DNA of 64,000 nucleotides from G051903925 sp051903925 (GTDB taxonomy: Bacteria; Pseudomonadota; Alphaproteobacteria; Zavarziniales; Zavarziniaceae), in contig NZ_CP173678.1 in assembly GCF_051903925.1 (NCBI RefSeq), forward strand, positions 4,030,001 to 4,094,000, written 5' to 3'. This document shows positions 1-8,173 of the stretch, in pieces; within the stretch, counting starts at the first letter, position 1; each line of letters starts with the position of its first letter. The notes under the pieces are model-generated. The model was not told where the DNA came from, searched no databases, and saw nothing but the letters and a program-made list of their open reading frames with translations. A program made the translations under genes and the position numbers.

Positions 1-2
1 TC

Positions 3-320
3 CTGGTCGTGCCGATCCTGGTCCTGCCCTTTGCCGCCGATGTCGCGCTGACCCTGGTGCGGCGCGCCCGGCGGGGGGAGAACCTGCTGAAGGCGCACCG
101 CGACCACCTCTACCAGCTGCTGATCCGCGGCGGCATGAGCCACGCCCAGGTGACTGGCATCCACGCGGCGCTGATCGCGCTGTGCGGCCTTCTGGCGCTG
201 GCCACGCAGGCGACCCTGCCACCGGGCCTGGCCTGGATCGGGCTGGCCCTGGCGCTCGGCGCCCAGGCCGCCTTCACCGCCGCCGTGCTGGGCCGCGCGC
301 GGCGCCAGGGCCTGCGCTGA
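3..320 (+). CDS. Glycosyltransferase family 4 (WecA/MraY-like), C-terminal fragment
   Basis: The reading frame is open to the left edge of the window, so the N-terminus lies outside. The visible about 105 residues hold a basic cytoplasmic loop with HRDHLYQLL, typical of the last loop of polyprenyl-phosphate N-acetylhexosamine-1-phosphate transferases, followed by two hydrophobic membrane segments and a basic tail. Such enzymes put the first sugar phosphate onto undecaprenyl phosphate in the inner membrane to start O-antigen, capsule or wall polymer synthesis. The stop overlaps the start of the following dehydratase gene (TGATG), so the two are probably co-translated. The family is assigned from the loop motif, membrane topology and neighbour; the catalytic aspartates are not in the window. 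Confidence 0.75.
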   Translation: MVVPILVLPFAADVALTLVRRARRGENLLKAHRDHLYQLLIRGGMSHAQVTGIHAALIALCGLLALATQATLPPGLAWIGLALALGAQAAFTAAVLGRARRQGLR

Positions 321-2281
321 TGGGCTTGACGGGCGGCGACGCCGGCACCAATGAGAGGCCGGTGAGCGATACCCCCCTGCGGCACGGCAAGGCCCGGCGA
401 CGGCGCTGGAAGCAATGGACCATGGTCGCGGCCGATGCCGTGGCCCTGCCCATCGCGCTGTGGTCGGCGACCACCCTGCGCTTCACCGACCCGCGCGTGG
501 GGCTTCAGGTTTCGCCCTGGATCTATGCCCTGGCGGCGCTGGCCGGCGTGCTGTGCTTTGCCAGGCTTGGCCTCTATCGCGCCGTGATCCGCTTCATGGG
601 GATCGAGGCGATCGGCGCCGTGGTCGCCGGCGTCACGCTGTCGACCCTGGCCCTGCTGCTCGCGACGATCGTCCTGGCCGAAGGGGCGCTGGGCCTGACC
701 GACGAGCGGCTCAGCATCTCGGTCCTGACGATCTACTGGGCCTTCGCCCTGATCTATGTCGGCAGCACCCGGCTCGCCTGGCGCGCCTGGCACTACAGCC
801 GCGACGTCAGGGGCAAGGGGCGCGAGCGCACGCTGATCTATGGCGCCGGGCGCTCCGGCCTGCAGACGATGATGGCGCTGCGCCGCAGTCCCAGCTACGT
901 GCCCGTCGCCATCGTCGACGACGATCCCGCCGTGCGCGGCAGCACCTTCGACGGGCTCAAGGTGCGCCCCTCGACCGAGCTCCAGCACCTGCTGCGGGTG
1001 GAGCGGCCCTCGCAGATCCTGGTCGCGGTCCAGGCCCAGGGGGCGCGCCGCCGCGCCCTGGACCAGCTCCAGGCGCTGGGGCTGGAGGATCGCGGCATCC
1101 GCGTCCGCATCATGCCCAGCATCGAGGACGTGGTCGCCGGCCGCAGCAATCCGGAGGCGCTCCGCGCGGTCGAGCCCGAGGACCTGCTGGGCCGCGACCC
1201 GGTCGAGGCGGATCCCGCCTTGCTGGCCGCGACCGTCGCGGGCCGCGTCGTGCTGGTCACCGGCGCCGGCGGCTCCATCGGCAGCGAACTGTGCCGCCAG
1301 ATCGCCCAGGCGGGGCCCGCGCGCCTGCTGCTGTTCGAGCATTCGGAATTCGCCCTGTTCCAGGTGCACCGCGAGCTGGCGGCGCGCCATCCCGACCTGG
1401 CCCTGACGCCGGTGCTGGGCTCGATCCTCGACCGCGACCGGCTGGCGGCGGAACTGGCCCAGGCGGGCGTGCGCACGCTCTTCCACGCCGCCGCCTACAA
1501 GCATGTGCCAATGGCAGAGGCGAACGTCCGCGCGACCGTGCTCAACAACGCCATCGGCACGCTGCGCGTGCTGGAGGCCGCCGAGCAGGCGGGCTGCGAG
1601 CGCGTCGTCCTCATCTCGACCGACAAGGCGGTCCACCCCAGCAGCGTCATGGGCGCCACCAAGCGCCTGGCCGAGCTGACGCTGCAGGCCTGGCCGCAGC
1701 GGGACCCGGCGCGCGCGCCGATGCGCCTGACCATCGTGCGCTTCGGCAACGTCCTGGGCTCGTCGGGCTCGGTCATTCCGCTGTTCAAGGAGCAGATCGC
1801 CGGCGGCGGCCCGGTGCGCGTGACCCATCCCGACGTCACGCGCTACTTCATGACCGTGTCGGAGGCGGTCCAGCTGGTGCTGCAATCCGCCGGCATGACG
1901 GAGGCGGACGAGGCGCGCGGCGGGCTGTACCTGCTCGACATGGGCGAGCCGGTCCGCATCGTCGACCTCGCGCGCAGCATGATCCGCCTCGCCGGCCTGC
2001 GCCCGCGCGACGACGCTCACCCGGACGGCGAGATCGAGATCGTCTTCACGGGCCTTCGCCCGGGCGAGAAGCTGACTGAGGAACTGTCCAGCACCGGCGA
2101 CGCGCTGCCCACCCGCCATCCCCGCATCTTCCGCGTGCGCGAGCCGATGCTGCCCTGGACCGCCGTCCGCGACCGCCTGGCGGTCCTGGACGGCCTGTGC
2201 CGCGCCGGCACGGAGGAGGCCGTGCTCGCCGCCCTCTGGCGGGCGCTCGACACGGCCGAACCGCCCGCCCACGGCGCTTGA
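320..2281 (+). CDS. Membrane nucleotide-sugar 4,6-dehydratase/epimerase, FlaA1/CapD/PglF type
   Basis: About 653 residues. The N-terminal part has roughly four membrane helices (residues 33-160). A first Rossmann motif GAGRSG lies near residue 175 and a second, GAGGSIGSE, near 314. The catalytic Thr-Asp-Lys (T434, D435, K436) is followed by MGATK (M444, K448), where short dehydratases have YxxxK; a Met in place of Tyr is normal for this long subfamily. The C-terminal LRPGEKLTEEL is also characteristic. Members convert UDP-GlcNAc to a 4-keto-6-deoxy sugar for polysaccharide or glycan synthesis. The gene overlaps the preceding transferase gene by 1 bp. A GTG at 362 with GAGAGG upstream is an alternative start. 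Confidence 0.9.
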   Translation: MGLTGGDAGTNERPVSDTPLRHGKARRRRWKQWTMVAADAVALPIALWSATTLRFTDPRVGLQVSPWIYALAALAGVLCFARLGLYRAVIRFMGIEAIGAVVAGVTLSTLALLLATIVLAEGALGLTDERLSISVLTIYWAFALIYVGSTRLAWRAWHYSRDVRGKGRERTLIYGAGRSGLQTMMALRRSPSYVPVAIVDDDPAVRGSTFDGLKVRPSTELQHLLRVERPSQILVAVQAQGARRRALDQLQALGLEDRGIRVRIMPSIEDVVAGRSNPEALRAVEPEDLLGRDPVEADPALLAATVAGRVVLVTGAGGSIGSELCRQIAQAGPARLLLFEHSEFALFQVHRELAARHPDLALTPVLGSILDRDRLAAELAQAGVRTLFHAAAYKHVPMAEANVRATVLNNAIGTLRVLEAAEQAGCERVVLISTDKAVHPSSVMGATKRLAELTLQAWPQRDPARAPMRLTIVRFGNVLGSSGSVIPLFKEQIAGGGPVRVTHPDVTRYFMTVSEAVQLVLQSAGMTEADEARGGLYLLDMGEPVRIVDLARSMIRLAGLRPRDDAHPDGEIEIVFTGLRPGEKLTEELSSTGDALPTRHPRIFRVREPMLPWTAVRDRLAVLDGLCRAGTEEAVLAALWRALDTAEPPAHGA

Positions 2282-2434
2282 TCCGGCGCAAGGCGGGATC
2301 GCCCCCGGCATGATCCTGTAACATCCGGTGTCGCCTGCGCGCCGCCCGGCCGGCCCCGGTGTGACCTGTGCCTGCACTTGCCCAAGTCCGCGCCTTGTTG
2401 GACTGTCGGGCGCCAAAGGGTTGGAGCAGAGATT

Positions 2435-4003
2435 GTGGCGCACGAAACGGAGCTGAAACTCGAATACCCGGCACAGGCCCTGCGCCGGGTGGAAAAGTCG
2501 CAGCCCCTCAAGGACTTCGGGGTGGGCCGCGCGCGTATCCGCGAGCTTGTCTCGACCTATTACGACCTGCCCGACCGCAGCCTGGGGGCGGCCGGACTCA
2601 GCATCCGCCTGCGCCGCATCGGCGAGCAGGCGGTGATGACGGTCAAGGCCCCGGGCACCGACCAGGGGCCACTGGCCCATCGCCTGGAATGGGAGATCCC
2701 GGCGCCCGCGGGCGAGCTGGCCCTGGACGCCTATCCCCCCGGCACGATCGACCAGGTGCTGGACGTGGCGCGCGTGGCCCCTGCCCTCGTGCCCCTGTTC
2801 TCGACCCACATCACGCGGCGCGAGCGGCGCGTCCTGATGGGCGAGACGACGATCCTTCTCCTGGCCTTCGACGAGGGCGAGGTCCGCGCCGGCGACGCCC
2901 ACGACAAGGTGTCGGAGCTGGAGATCGAGCTGGTCCAGGGCGAGCCTGCCGCAATCTTCGACCTGGCCCTGGCGCTGCACGCGGTCGAGCCGACGCGCAT
3001 CGGCACCCTGACCAAGGCCGCGCGGGGCCATGCCCTGCTGGAGGGGACCCGCGCCGCGCCGGTCAAGGCGGCGGAGATCGCGCTGGACCCCGTCAGCACG
3101 ACCGGCGACGCGCTCGCCGCCATCGTCGCCAACTGCCTGGAGCAGTGGCTGGCGAACCAGGCCGGCGTCCTGGCCGGCGACGACCCGGAGGCGGTGCACC
3201 AGATGCGCGTGGCCCTGCGCCGCCTGCGCTCGGCCCTGCGCCTGTTCCGCACCGTGCTGGACGGCGCCACGACCGATCCGCTGGACGGCGAGCTGCGCTG
3301 GGCCGCTTCCGCCTTGGGCCAGCAGCGCGACTGGGACGTCTTCGTGGACGAGATCCTGGCCAGCGTGCGCGATGGCCTGCCGGACGAGGACGTGCTCGCC
3401 CTGCTAGCGGAGCGCGCCGCGGCGCCGCGGGCGGCGGGTCGCGCGGCGGCCCAGGCCGCCATCGCGTCCCCCCGCCATGCCGAGGCGGCGCTGCGCGTCG
3501 GCCGCTGGCTGGCCGCGCGCGCCTGGTCCGCGCCGGATTCAGGCTCGGGCCCGGAGGCCGGCGCCGCCCCCGACGGCCGGGCTGCCGCCCTGGCGGCCCC
3601 TGCGGCCGTGTTCGCGGCGGGCGTCCTGGAAAAGCGCTACCGCCGCGTGCGCAAGGCCGGCCGCCATATCGAGACGCTGCCGGCCGAGTCCCTGCACGCC
3701 CTGCGCATCCAGATCAAGCGCCTGCGCTATGGGATCGAGTTCTTCTCCAGCCTGTTCTCGCAAAAGGCCGTGCGCCGCTTCGGCGCGGCGCTGCAGGAGC
3801 TGCAGTCCCTGCTGGGCCACCTGAATGACATCGAGGTGGCCAAGCGCCACCTGGCGACACTCGACGATGGCCGACCCTCGACGGCGCGCGCCGCGGGTCT
3901 GGTCCTTGGCTTCCACGGCGGCCAGGTCGCGGCCGAGCGCCGCGCCCTGTTCAAGGCCTGGGCCAGGCTCAAGGACCTGGCCCCGTTCTGGCACGACGCC
4001 TGA
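2435..4003 (+). CDS. CYTH and CHAD domain protein (inorganic triphosphatase-like)
   Basis: 522 residues from a GTG start chosen because GGAG lies 8 nt upstream and the protein then opens directly with the CYTH signature ETELKLE. The N-terminal half (about 1-200) is a CYTH domain, an acidic tunnel fold that hydrolyses triphosphates such as PPPi in a metal-dependent way. The C-terminal half is a CHAD domain with two helical repeats, each with conserved His and Arg (HQMRVALRRLR and LHALRIQIKRLRY); CHAD domains bind polyphosphate. The fusion is common in proteobacteria and suggests polyphosphate-linked phosphate metabolism. The gene stands alone and ends at a strong hairpin. Confidence 0.88.
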   Translation: MAHETELKLEYPAQALRRVEKSQPLKDFGVGRARIRELVSTYYDLPDRSLGAAGLSIRLRRIGEQAVMTVKAPGTDQGPLAHRLEWEIPAPAGELALDAYPPGTIDQVLDVARVAPALVPLFSTHITRRERRVLMGETTILLLAFDEGEVRAGDAHDKVSELEIELVQGEPAAIFDLALALHAVEPTRIGTLTKAARGHALLEGTRAAPVKAAEIALDPVSTTGDALAAIVANCLEQWLANQAGVLAGDDPEAVHQMRVALRRLRSALRLFRTVLDGATTDPLDGELRWAASALGQQRDWDVFVDEILASVRDGLPDEDVLALLAERAAAPRAAGRAAAQAAIASPRHAEAALRVGRWLAARAWSAPDSGSGPEAGAAPDGRAAALAAPAAVFAAGVLEKRYRRVRKAGRHIETLPAESLHALRIQIKRLRYGIEFFSSLFSQKAVRRFGAALQELQSLLGHLNDIEVAKRHLATLDDGRPSTARAAGLVLGFHGGQVAAERRALFKAWARLKDLAPFWHDA

Positions 4004-4008
4004 ACCGG

Positions 4009-4040
4009 CCGCCTGCCCCGCCACGCGGCGGGGCAGGCGG
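4009..4040. terminator. Perfect 14-bp hairpin between convergent genes
   Basis: Two perfectly complementary 14-base arms (4009-4022 and 4027-4040) flank a 4-base loop, between the stops of the CYTH-CHAD gene and the ferritin-like gene on the other strand. The symmetry suits a bidirectional terminator or transcript 3'-end protector. No long T-run follows, so factor-independent activity is not certain. Confidence 0.65.
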
Positions 4041-4043
4041 ACG

Positions 4044-4514
4044 TTAAAGGCCGGCCAGCTTCAGGATGTCCTGGGCGCGCTCGGCATGGCGGCGTTCCTC
4101 GGTGCCGTTGCGGCGCAGCAGGCTGGCCGCCTCCGCGTCGTCCACATGGGCGGCCCAGCCCTCGTACAGGACCTCCCCCTTCAGCTCCTCGGCCACGATC
4201 ATCTCCAGCAGCGGCCGCGTCACGGCCAGGTCCGCCGGCACCTTGGCGTAAGGGTTGTCGGCATGGTCGGGGATCGCCATCGCCTGCCCGTGCAGGCGCT
4301 GGATCACCTCCTGCACCCGGTGGGCGTGGGACAGTTCCTCGTTCGCCGTGCGCCCCAGCAGGCGCTTGATGTCGGCATTGTCGGTCGTCTCGGCCAGGGC
4401 CTGGTAGAACGCCTGGCCGCCCGCCTCCTGCAGGACCATGCGCTTCAGGTCCTCCAGCGTCGGCGCGGCCGAGGCATCGGCCGTATAGCCGCCGGGCTTG
4501 CGCTCTTCCTGCAT
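4044..4514 (-). CDS. Ferritin-like (rubrerythrin/bacterioferritin-type) diiron protein
   Basis: 156 residues from an ATG with GGGGAG 6 nt upstream. Two ferritin-like half-repeats are visible: a helix pair containing EAGGQAFYQ and NEELSHAHR, then EELKGEVLYEGW and TEERRHAER. The E and ExxH residues in each half are the usual diiron ligands of a four-helix bundle. The protein lacks the C-terminal rubredoxin domain of classical rubrerythrin. A role in iron handling or peroxide defence is inferred from the fold. It faces the CYTH-CHAD gene, separated by a strong hairpin. Confidence 0.8.
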   Translation of the reverse strand: MQEERKPGGYTADASAAPTLEDLKRMVLQEAGGQAFYQALAETTDNADIKRLLGRTANEELSHAHRVQEVIQRLHGQAMAIPDHADNPYAKVPADLAVTRPLLEMIVAEELKGEVLYEGWAAHVDDAEAASLLRRNGTEERRHAERAQDILKLAGL

Positions 4515-4593
4515 CTCCGTCTCCCCCTGCTTGCCCTGGGCCCGGTCCGGCCCAGGCATTCAATCGCGCAAGATCATATCACGCCCGCGCCGC

Positions 4594-5403
4594 TCAGATG
4601 GCGCTCTGCGCGTGATCGACCGCCAGTTCCGCGCCGGAGACATAGGCGGCGGCATCGGAGGCCAGGAACAGCACGGCGTTGGCGATGTCGGTCGGCTGGC
4701 CCAGCACGCCGCCCGGCACGATGGCCTGGGCCAGGATCGCGGGATCGATGCGGTTGGCGACCACGGCGCCGACCTGGCCCGCTCCGGCCAGGGAGTCGGC
4801 GCCGCTGCTGACCTTGTTCCAGATGGCCGTCTCGATCACGCCGGGATGGATCGAGTTCACGCGGATCCTGTCGCCCGCCCGGGCGCACTCGCCCGCCACC
4901 GCCTTGGCGAACAGGCGCACGCCGCCCTTGGTCGCGCAATAGCCGGCCAGGCCAGGCGCGCCCTTCAGTCCGGCGACGGACGAGATGATGATGATCGAGC
5001 CGGACCCCGCCCGGCGCATGGCGGGGATGGCATGCTTGGTGCCCAAGAACACGCCGTCCAGGTTGATCGCGTTCTGCCGGCGCCAGTCGGCCAGGGTCAT
5101 CTCCCACACCGGTCCGGCAATGCCGATGCCGGCATTGTTGACCAGGATGTGCAGGCCGCAAAAGGTCTGCTCGGCGTCCGCCACGACGGCGATCCAGCGG
5201 TCCTCGTCGACCACGTCGTGCTCCAGGGTCAGGACCTTGCCGCCGCCGTCGCGGATCTCGCGCTCCAGGCTCGCCAGTCCGTCGCGGTCGATGTCGGTGG
5301 CGACGACCGCCGCCCCTTCGCGCGCCAGGACAAGCGCCGAGGCCCGCCCGATACCGGATGCCGCGCCCGTGACGATCGCCACCTTCCCCGAAACCTGCCC
5401 CAT
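4594..5403 (-). CDS. Short-chain dehydrogenase/reductase (SDR), classical
   Basis: 269 residues. It has the NAD(P) motif TGAASGIG near the N-terminus, NNAG in the middle, and the catalytic Ser (ISSVAG) with YCATK. An acidic residue after the second strand (TDID) suggests NAD preference. The length and DxxxxxSGAELAVDH-type C-terminus fit the classical SDR family; the substrate cannot be told. A perfect 12-bp palindrome 40 bp upstream may be an operator. One of seven SDR genes in this window. Confidence 0.88.
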   Translation of the reverse strand: MGQVSGKVAIVTGAASGIGRASALVLAREGAAVVATDIDRDGLASLEREIRDGGGKVLTLEHDVVDEDRWIAVVADAEQTFCGLHILVNNAGIGIAGPVWEMTLADWRRQNAINLDGVFLGTKHAIPAMRRAGSGSIIIISSVAGLKGAPGLAGYCATKGGVRLFAKAVAGECARAGDRIRVNSIHPGVIETAIWNKVSSGADSLAGAGQVGAVVANRIDPAILAQAIVPGGVLGQPTDIANAVLFLASDAAAYVSGAELAVDHAQSAI

Positions 5404-5442
5404 GTCCCTGGCTCCCCTGTTTGTCCCGGCGGTCGATTGAGT

Positions 5443-5454
5443 GACCGCGCGGTC
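5443..5454. promoter_or_regulatory. Perfect palindrome GACCGCGCGGTC, candidate TetR-type operator
   Basis: The 12-bp perfect palindrome lies 40-51 bp upstream of the SDR start codon at 5403, where a repressor would block transcription. GACCG...CGGTC half-sites are common in TetR-family operators. No TetR-family gene is present nearby, so the regulator would be encoded elsewhere. Confidence 0.4.
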
Positions 5455-5516
5455 TGCTTATCGGCTCGACTTATCGCCGATCCGCGGGCCAAACGCTAGG
5501 GACGGAAGGGGCCGCC

Positions 5517-5996
5517 TCAGCCAACGGGAATGTCGAAGTGCAGGACCGCCTCCCGCGTGCCCAGGCTGTCGTACAGCGCCACCGCCGGCGAATCGGGCGG
5601 GTCGGCCTGGACGAAGATGACATACCCGCCGCGGGCCGCAGCCAGCGGCTTCAGTGCCTGGATCAGGGCGGTGGCGATGCCCCGGCGCCGGTGCTCCTCC
5701 GCCACCGCCAGGTCATAGATGTAGAACTCGCTGCGTTCCTGCTCGAACTTCACCAGCTCATAGGCCGCCAGACCGCCCACGACCGTCCCGCCGCGCAGGG
5801 CCGCCAGGGCGATGAAGCTGTCACCGCCCAGCAGGCGGCGCAGGTAGTCGTCGCCCGGCTGGGCGCCGGTATAGGTTGCCTCCTCGGCAAAGGCACGGCC
5901 CAGCACCGCCAGCATCTCGCGGAACAGGGCGATGTCCGCCGGTCCCAGGTGCCGGATCACCACGCGCTCGCTGCCCTGCATGTCGCTGCCCTGCAT
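5517..5996 (-). CDS. GNAT acetyltransferase resembling AAC(3)-I aminoglycoside 3-N-acetyltransferase
   Basis: About 159 residues. Signature stretches of the AAC(3)-I subgroup are visible: GGLAAYELVKFEQERSE, YIYDLAV, the acetyl-CoA loop EEHRRRGIATALI, and GYVIFVQADPPDSPAVALY followed by LGTREAVLHFDI. The family transfers acetyl from acetyl-CoA to the 3-amino group of gentamicin/fortimicin-type aminoglycosides in the cytoplasm. The start is uncertain because a 15-bp tandem duplication (5971-6000) repeats the first five codons (MQGSD, MQGSE); ATG 5996 has a GAGGACAGGGAC leader. Chromosomal members often give little resistance, so function is not proven. Confidence 0.82.
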   Translation of the reverse strand: MQGSDMQGSERVVIRHLGPADIALFREMLAVLGRAFAEEATYTGAQPGDDYLRRLLGGDSFIALAALRGGTVVGGLAAYELVKFEQERSEFYIYDLAVAEEHRRRGIATALIQALKPLAAARGGYVIFVQADPPDSPAVALYDSLGTREAVLHFDIPVG

Positions 5997-6000
5997 GTCC
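5971..6000. repeat. 15-bp tandem duplication at the acetyltransferase start
   Basis: Bases 5971-5985 and 5986-6000 are the same except for the last base, giving two consecutive in-frame ATG starts and repeating the first five codons of the minus-strand acetyltransferase gene. Confidence 0.8.
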
Positions 6001-6063
6001 CTGTCCTCGCCTGTGGGTGCGGGACCGCACATGGGGCCGCGTCCGTCCTGGCGCCAGGGGCCC

Positions 6064-6762
6064 CTACCACACCTCGCCGAACGGCCGGATCTCGACGTTG
6101 AACGACCAGGCAGAGCGGGGCTGGTTGACCAGGTGCGCCACCTCGTCCGCGATATGGGCCGGCTGGATGAAGAAATCGTCCGGCTTGTCGGCGAAGCGCT
6201 GGCGGGTCCAGGGCACGTCGATCACCGCGTCGATCACCACATAGGCGACATGCACGCCCTTGGGATGCACGTCCCGGGCGATCGCCTCGGCCAGGATGCG
6301 CTGGGCCGCCTTGGTCGGGGCAAAGCCGGCGAAGTTCGCGCGGCCTCGCTGGGCCGAGGTATTGCCGGTGACGATCAGCGCGCCCCGCCCGGCCGCGATC
6401 ATGGCGGGCGTCAGGCGCCGCGCCAGGTGCAGCAGCGCCATCGTGTTGACCTGGAAGTTCTGCAGCAGCACGGCCGGGTCGATCTCGGCAAAGGTGCCCC
6501 AGGCCCCGCCCACGGCATTGTGCACGACGACCTCGGGCGCGCCGATCTCGCGCTCGACCGCGTCCAGCGCGGCGTCCAGCGCGGCCGCGTCGGTCACGTC
6601 GACGGGATAGCCGCGGGCGCCATCGACCTCGGCCTCCAGCGCCTTCAGCCGCTCCCCATCGCGCGCCAGCATGGCGACGGAAAAGCCGTCGCGCGCCAGG
6701 CGCCGCACGATCGCGGCCCCCGTGCCAGGGCCCACGCCCGTGACCAGTGCAACCCTGCTCAT
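6064..6762 (-). CDS. Atypical SDR lacking the catalytic tyrosine
   Basis: 232 residues with a Rossmann-type N-terminus (ALVTGVGPGTGAAI) and the usual SDR length, but the middle and active-site motifs diverge. HNAVGG stands where NNAG is usual, and GFAPTK stands where YxxxK is expected, so Phe replaces the general-base Tyr while the Lys is kept. This may be a non-redox or altered-mechanism member, or a cofactor-binding partner. The start overlaps the stop of the upstream isomerase gene by 4 bp (ATGA), so the two form one operon. Confidence 0.83.
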   Translation of the reverse strand: MSRVALVTGVGPGTGAAIVRRLARDGFSVAMLARDGERLKALEAEVDGARGYPVDVTDAAALDAALDAVEREIGAPEVVVHNAVGGAWGTFAEIDPAVLLQNFQVNTMALLHLARRLTPAMIAAGRGALIVTGNTSAQRGRANFAGFAPTKAAQRILAEAIARDVHPKGVHVAYVVIDAVIDVPWTRQRFADKPDDFFIQPAHIADEVAHLVNQPRSAWSFNVEIRPFGEVW

Positions 6763-7385
6763 GCCGCCGCTCCCGCCTGCCGCGCGCCGTTCAGGGCCGC
6801 GCGCACGAAATCCATCCGGTCATTGCCAAAGAACATCTCCTCCCCGACGAAGATCGTGGGCACGCCGAACACGCCGCGACCCGCCGCCTCCGGCGTGATC
6901 GCCTCCAGCTGGGCGCGGCGCTCCGGCCCGTCCGCCTCGACCCACAGGCCGTCGTCCGCGATCCCCGCCTTGGCCAGCACGGCGGCGCGGCCCTCCGCGC
7001 TGACCAGGTCGGCCGGCACACCCCACATCGCGTCGAACACGGCGGTGGTGAAGGCTTCGGCCTGCCCCCGGTCGCGCGCCACCAGCGCCGCCCGGATCAG
7101 GGTGTTGAAGTCCGTCTGCCCCGCCCGTGCCGCGGCCATGAAGGCCCCGTTCATCGCGAACGGCGCGCCCAGCAGCGCCGCCCAGCGCGCCGCATCGATC
7201 CCGGCATAGCGCGCCTTGGGCGGACAGGCGGGCGACGGCACGTTCCCCACGCTCTTCATCACCGCCAGGATGTCACAGGGCTGGTACACAACCTCCGCCC
7301 CATGGCTCTCCCGCAGGCCCGGCAACTGCCGGTTCGCCAGATAGGCATAGGGGCTGCCGAAGTGAAAATAGAAGTCCAGGCGCAT
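6759..7385 (-). CDS. 2-hydroxychromene-2-carboxylate isomerase-like protein (DsbA/GST-kappa fold)
   Basis: 208 residues. The opening FYFHFGSPYAYLA places a Ser where thioredoxins have the catalytic Cys, as in HCCA isomerase and GST kappa. The C-terminal FGVPTIFVGEEMFFGNDR is the typical cis-Pro and glutathione-site region. Family members isomerise 2-hydroxychromene-2-carboxylate in naphthalene-type degradation using glutathione; many chromosomal homologues act on unknown aromatic substrates. It is the first gene of an operon with the atypical SDR, behind a 17-bp palindrome. Confidence 0.87.
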   Translation of the reverse strand: MRLDFYFHFGSPYAYLANRQLPGLRESHGAEVVYQPCDILAVMKSVGNVPSPACPPKARYAGIDAARWAALLGAPFAMNGAFMAAARAGQTDFNTLIRAALVARDRGQAEAFTTAVFDAMWGVPADLVSAEGRAAVLAKAGIADDGLWVEADGPERRAQLEAITPEAAGRGVFGVPTIFVGEEMFFGNDRMDFVRAALNGARQAGAAA

Positions 7386-7422
7386 CGCACCCTCCCAAAT
7401 CGTTCCGGGATGCGATTACGCC

Positions 7423-7439
7423 CGTCATATCATATGACG
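7423..7439. promoter_or_regulatory. 17-bp perfect palindrome, candidate operator of the isomerase-SDR operon
   Basis: The arms CGTCATAT and ATATGACG flank a single central C, 38-54 bp upstream of the isomerase start codon at 7385. AT-rich symmetric sites of this size in a GC-rich genome are typical of MarR- or GntR-type repressors. The regulator is not encoded next to it. Confidence 0.5.
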
Positions 7440-7656
7440 TCAATCATCGAACGCGACGCAGGAGGCCAACCCGGACAAAAGTGGAGGGCCGCCCGTCCCT
7501 CCGGCCCCAAGAGCCCCCCGTCCGAAGGATGGGGGAGGGTGCGTCCTGCCCCATTGCGGTGCCGTGACGGTTCGGGCGAAGGGGCGGCACGGATCTCCTC
7601 ACCGGCTGGCACGTTTGCATCCTCTCCGGGCTTCGCGACGCAGGGACGCTGACACC

Positions 7657-8115
7657 ATGATCGTTCTCAGCCTGTTGATCGGCATCGTGGCGGGTCTGCG
7701 CACCATGACCGCGCCTGCGGCTGCCAGCTGGGCGGCCTATCTTGGCATCCTGCCCCTGGCCGAGACGGGTCTGGCCTTCCTGGGCCATGCCTGGGCGCCC
7801 TGGATTCTGACCCTGCTGGCGCTGGGCGAATTCGTCGCCGACAAGCTGCCGTTCACGCCCAGCCGCAAGGTCCCGATCCAGTTCGCGGCGCGCCTCGTGT
7901 CCGGCACGCTGTGTGGCGCCGCCTTTGGTGTTGCTGCGGGATCGATCTGGCTGGGCGCTGTCGCCGGCCTGGTCGGGGCCGTGGCCGGCACGCTGGGTGG
8001 GGCCACCCTGCGCCAGCGCCTGGCCGCCGCCATGGGCCGCGACCTCCCTGCTGCCCTGTGCGAGGACGCCCTGGCCATCGGTTCGGCCGCCCTGATCGTG
8101 TGGAGTGCCGCATAA
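7657..8115 (+). CDS. DUF4126-type integral membrane protein
   Basis: 152 residues, very hydrophobic with about five membrane segments. The opening (LLIGIVAGLRTMTAPA) and the central FVADKLPFTPSRK are characteristic of DUF4126 proteins. Function is unknown. The start is the ATG that opens directly into the first helix. The 3' end faces the P-loop kinase gene across a short hairpin. Confidence 0.8.
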   Translation: MIVLSLLIGIVAGLRTMTAPAAASWAAYLGILPLAETGLAFLGHAWAPWILTLLALGEFVADKLPFTPSRKVPIQFAARLVSGTLCGAAFGVAAGSIWLGAVAGLVGAVAGTLGGATLRQRLAAAMGRDLPAALCEDALAIGSAALIVWSAA

Positions 8116-8138
8116 CCCGAACATGCGATGCGATCGTG

Positions 8139-8160
8139 GTCGGGGGGAACTGATCCCGAC
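8139..8160. terminator. Hairpin between convergent genes
   Basis: A GTCGGG/CCCGAC stem closes a 10-base loop between the stops of the DUF4126 and P-loop kinase genes. It is a weak candidate because there is no T-run. Confidence 0.35.
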
Positions 8161-8173
8161 CCGTGTCGGCGGG

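Noticed and set aside
110..3199. A 1029-codon open frame on the minus strand
   Set aside because: It is antisense to the transferase, dehydratase and CYTH-CHAD genes, and its translation is Arg/Gly/Ala-rich with no domain pattern. Such frames arise from GC-rich third positions.
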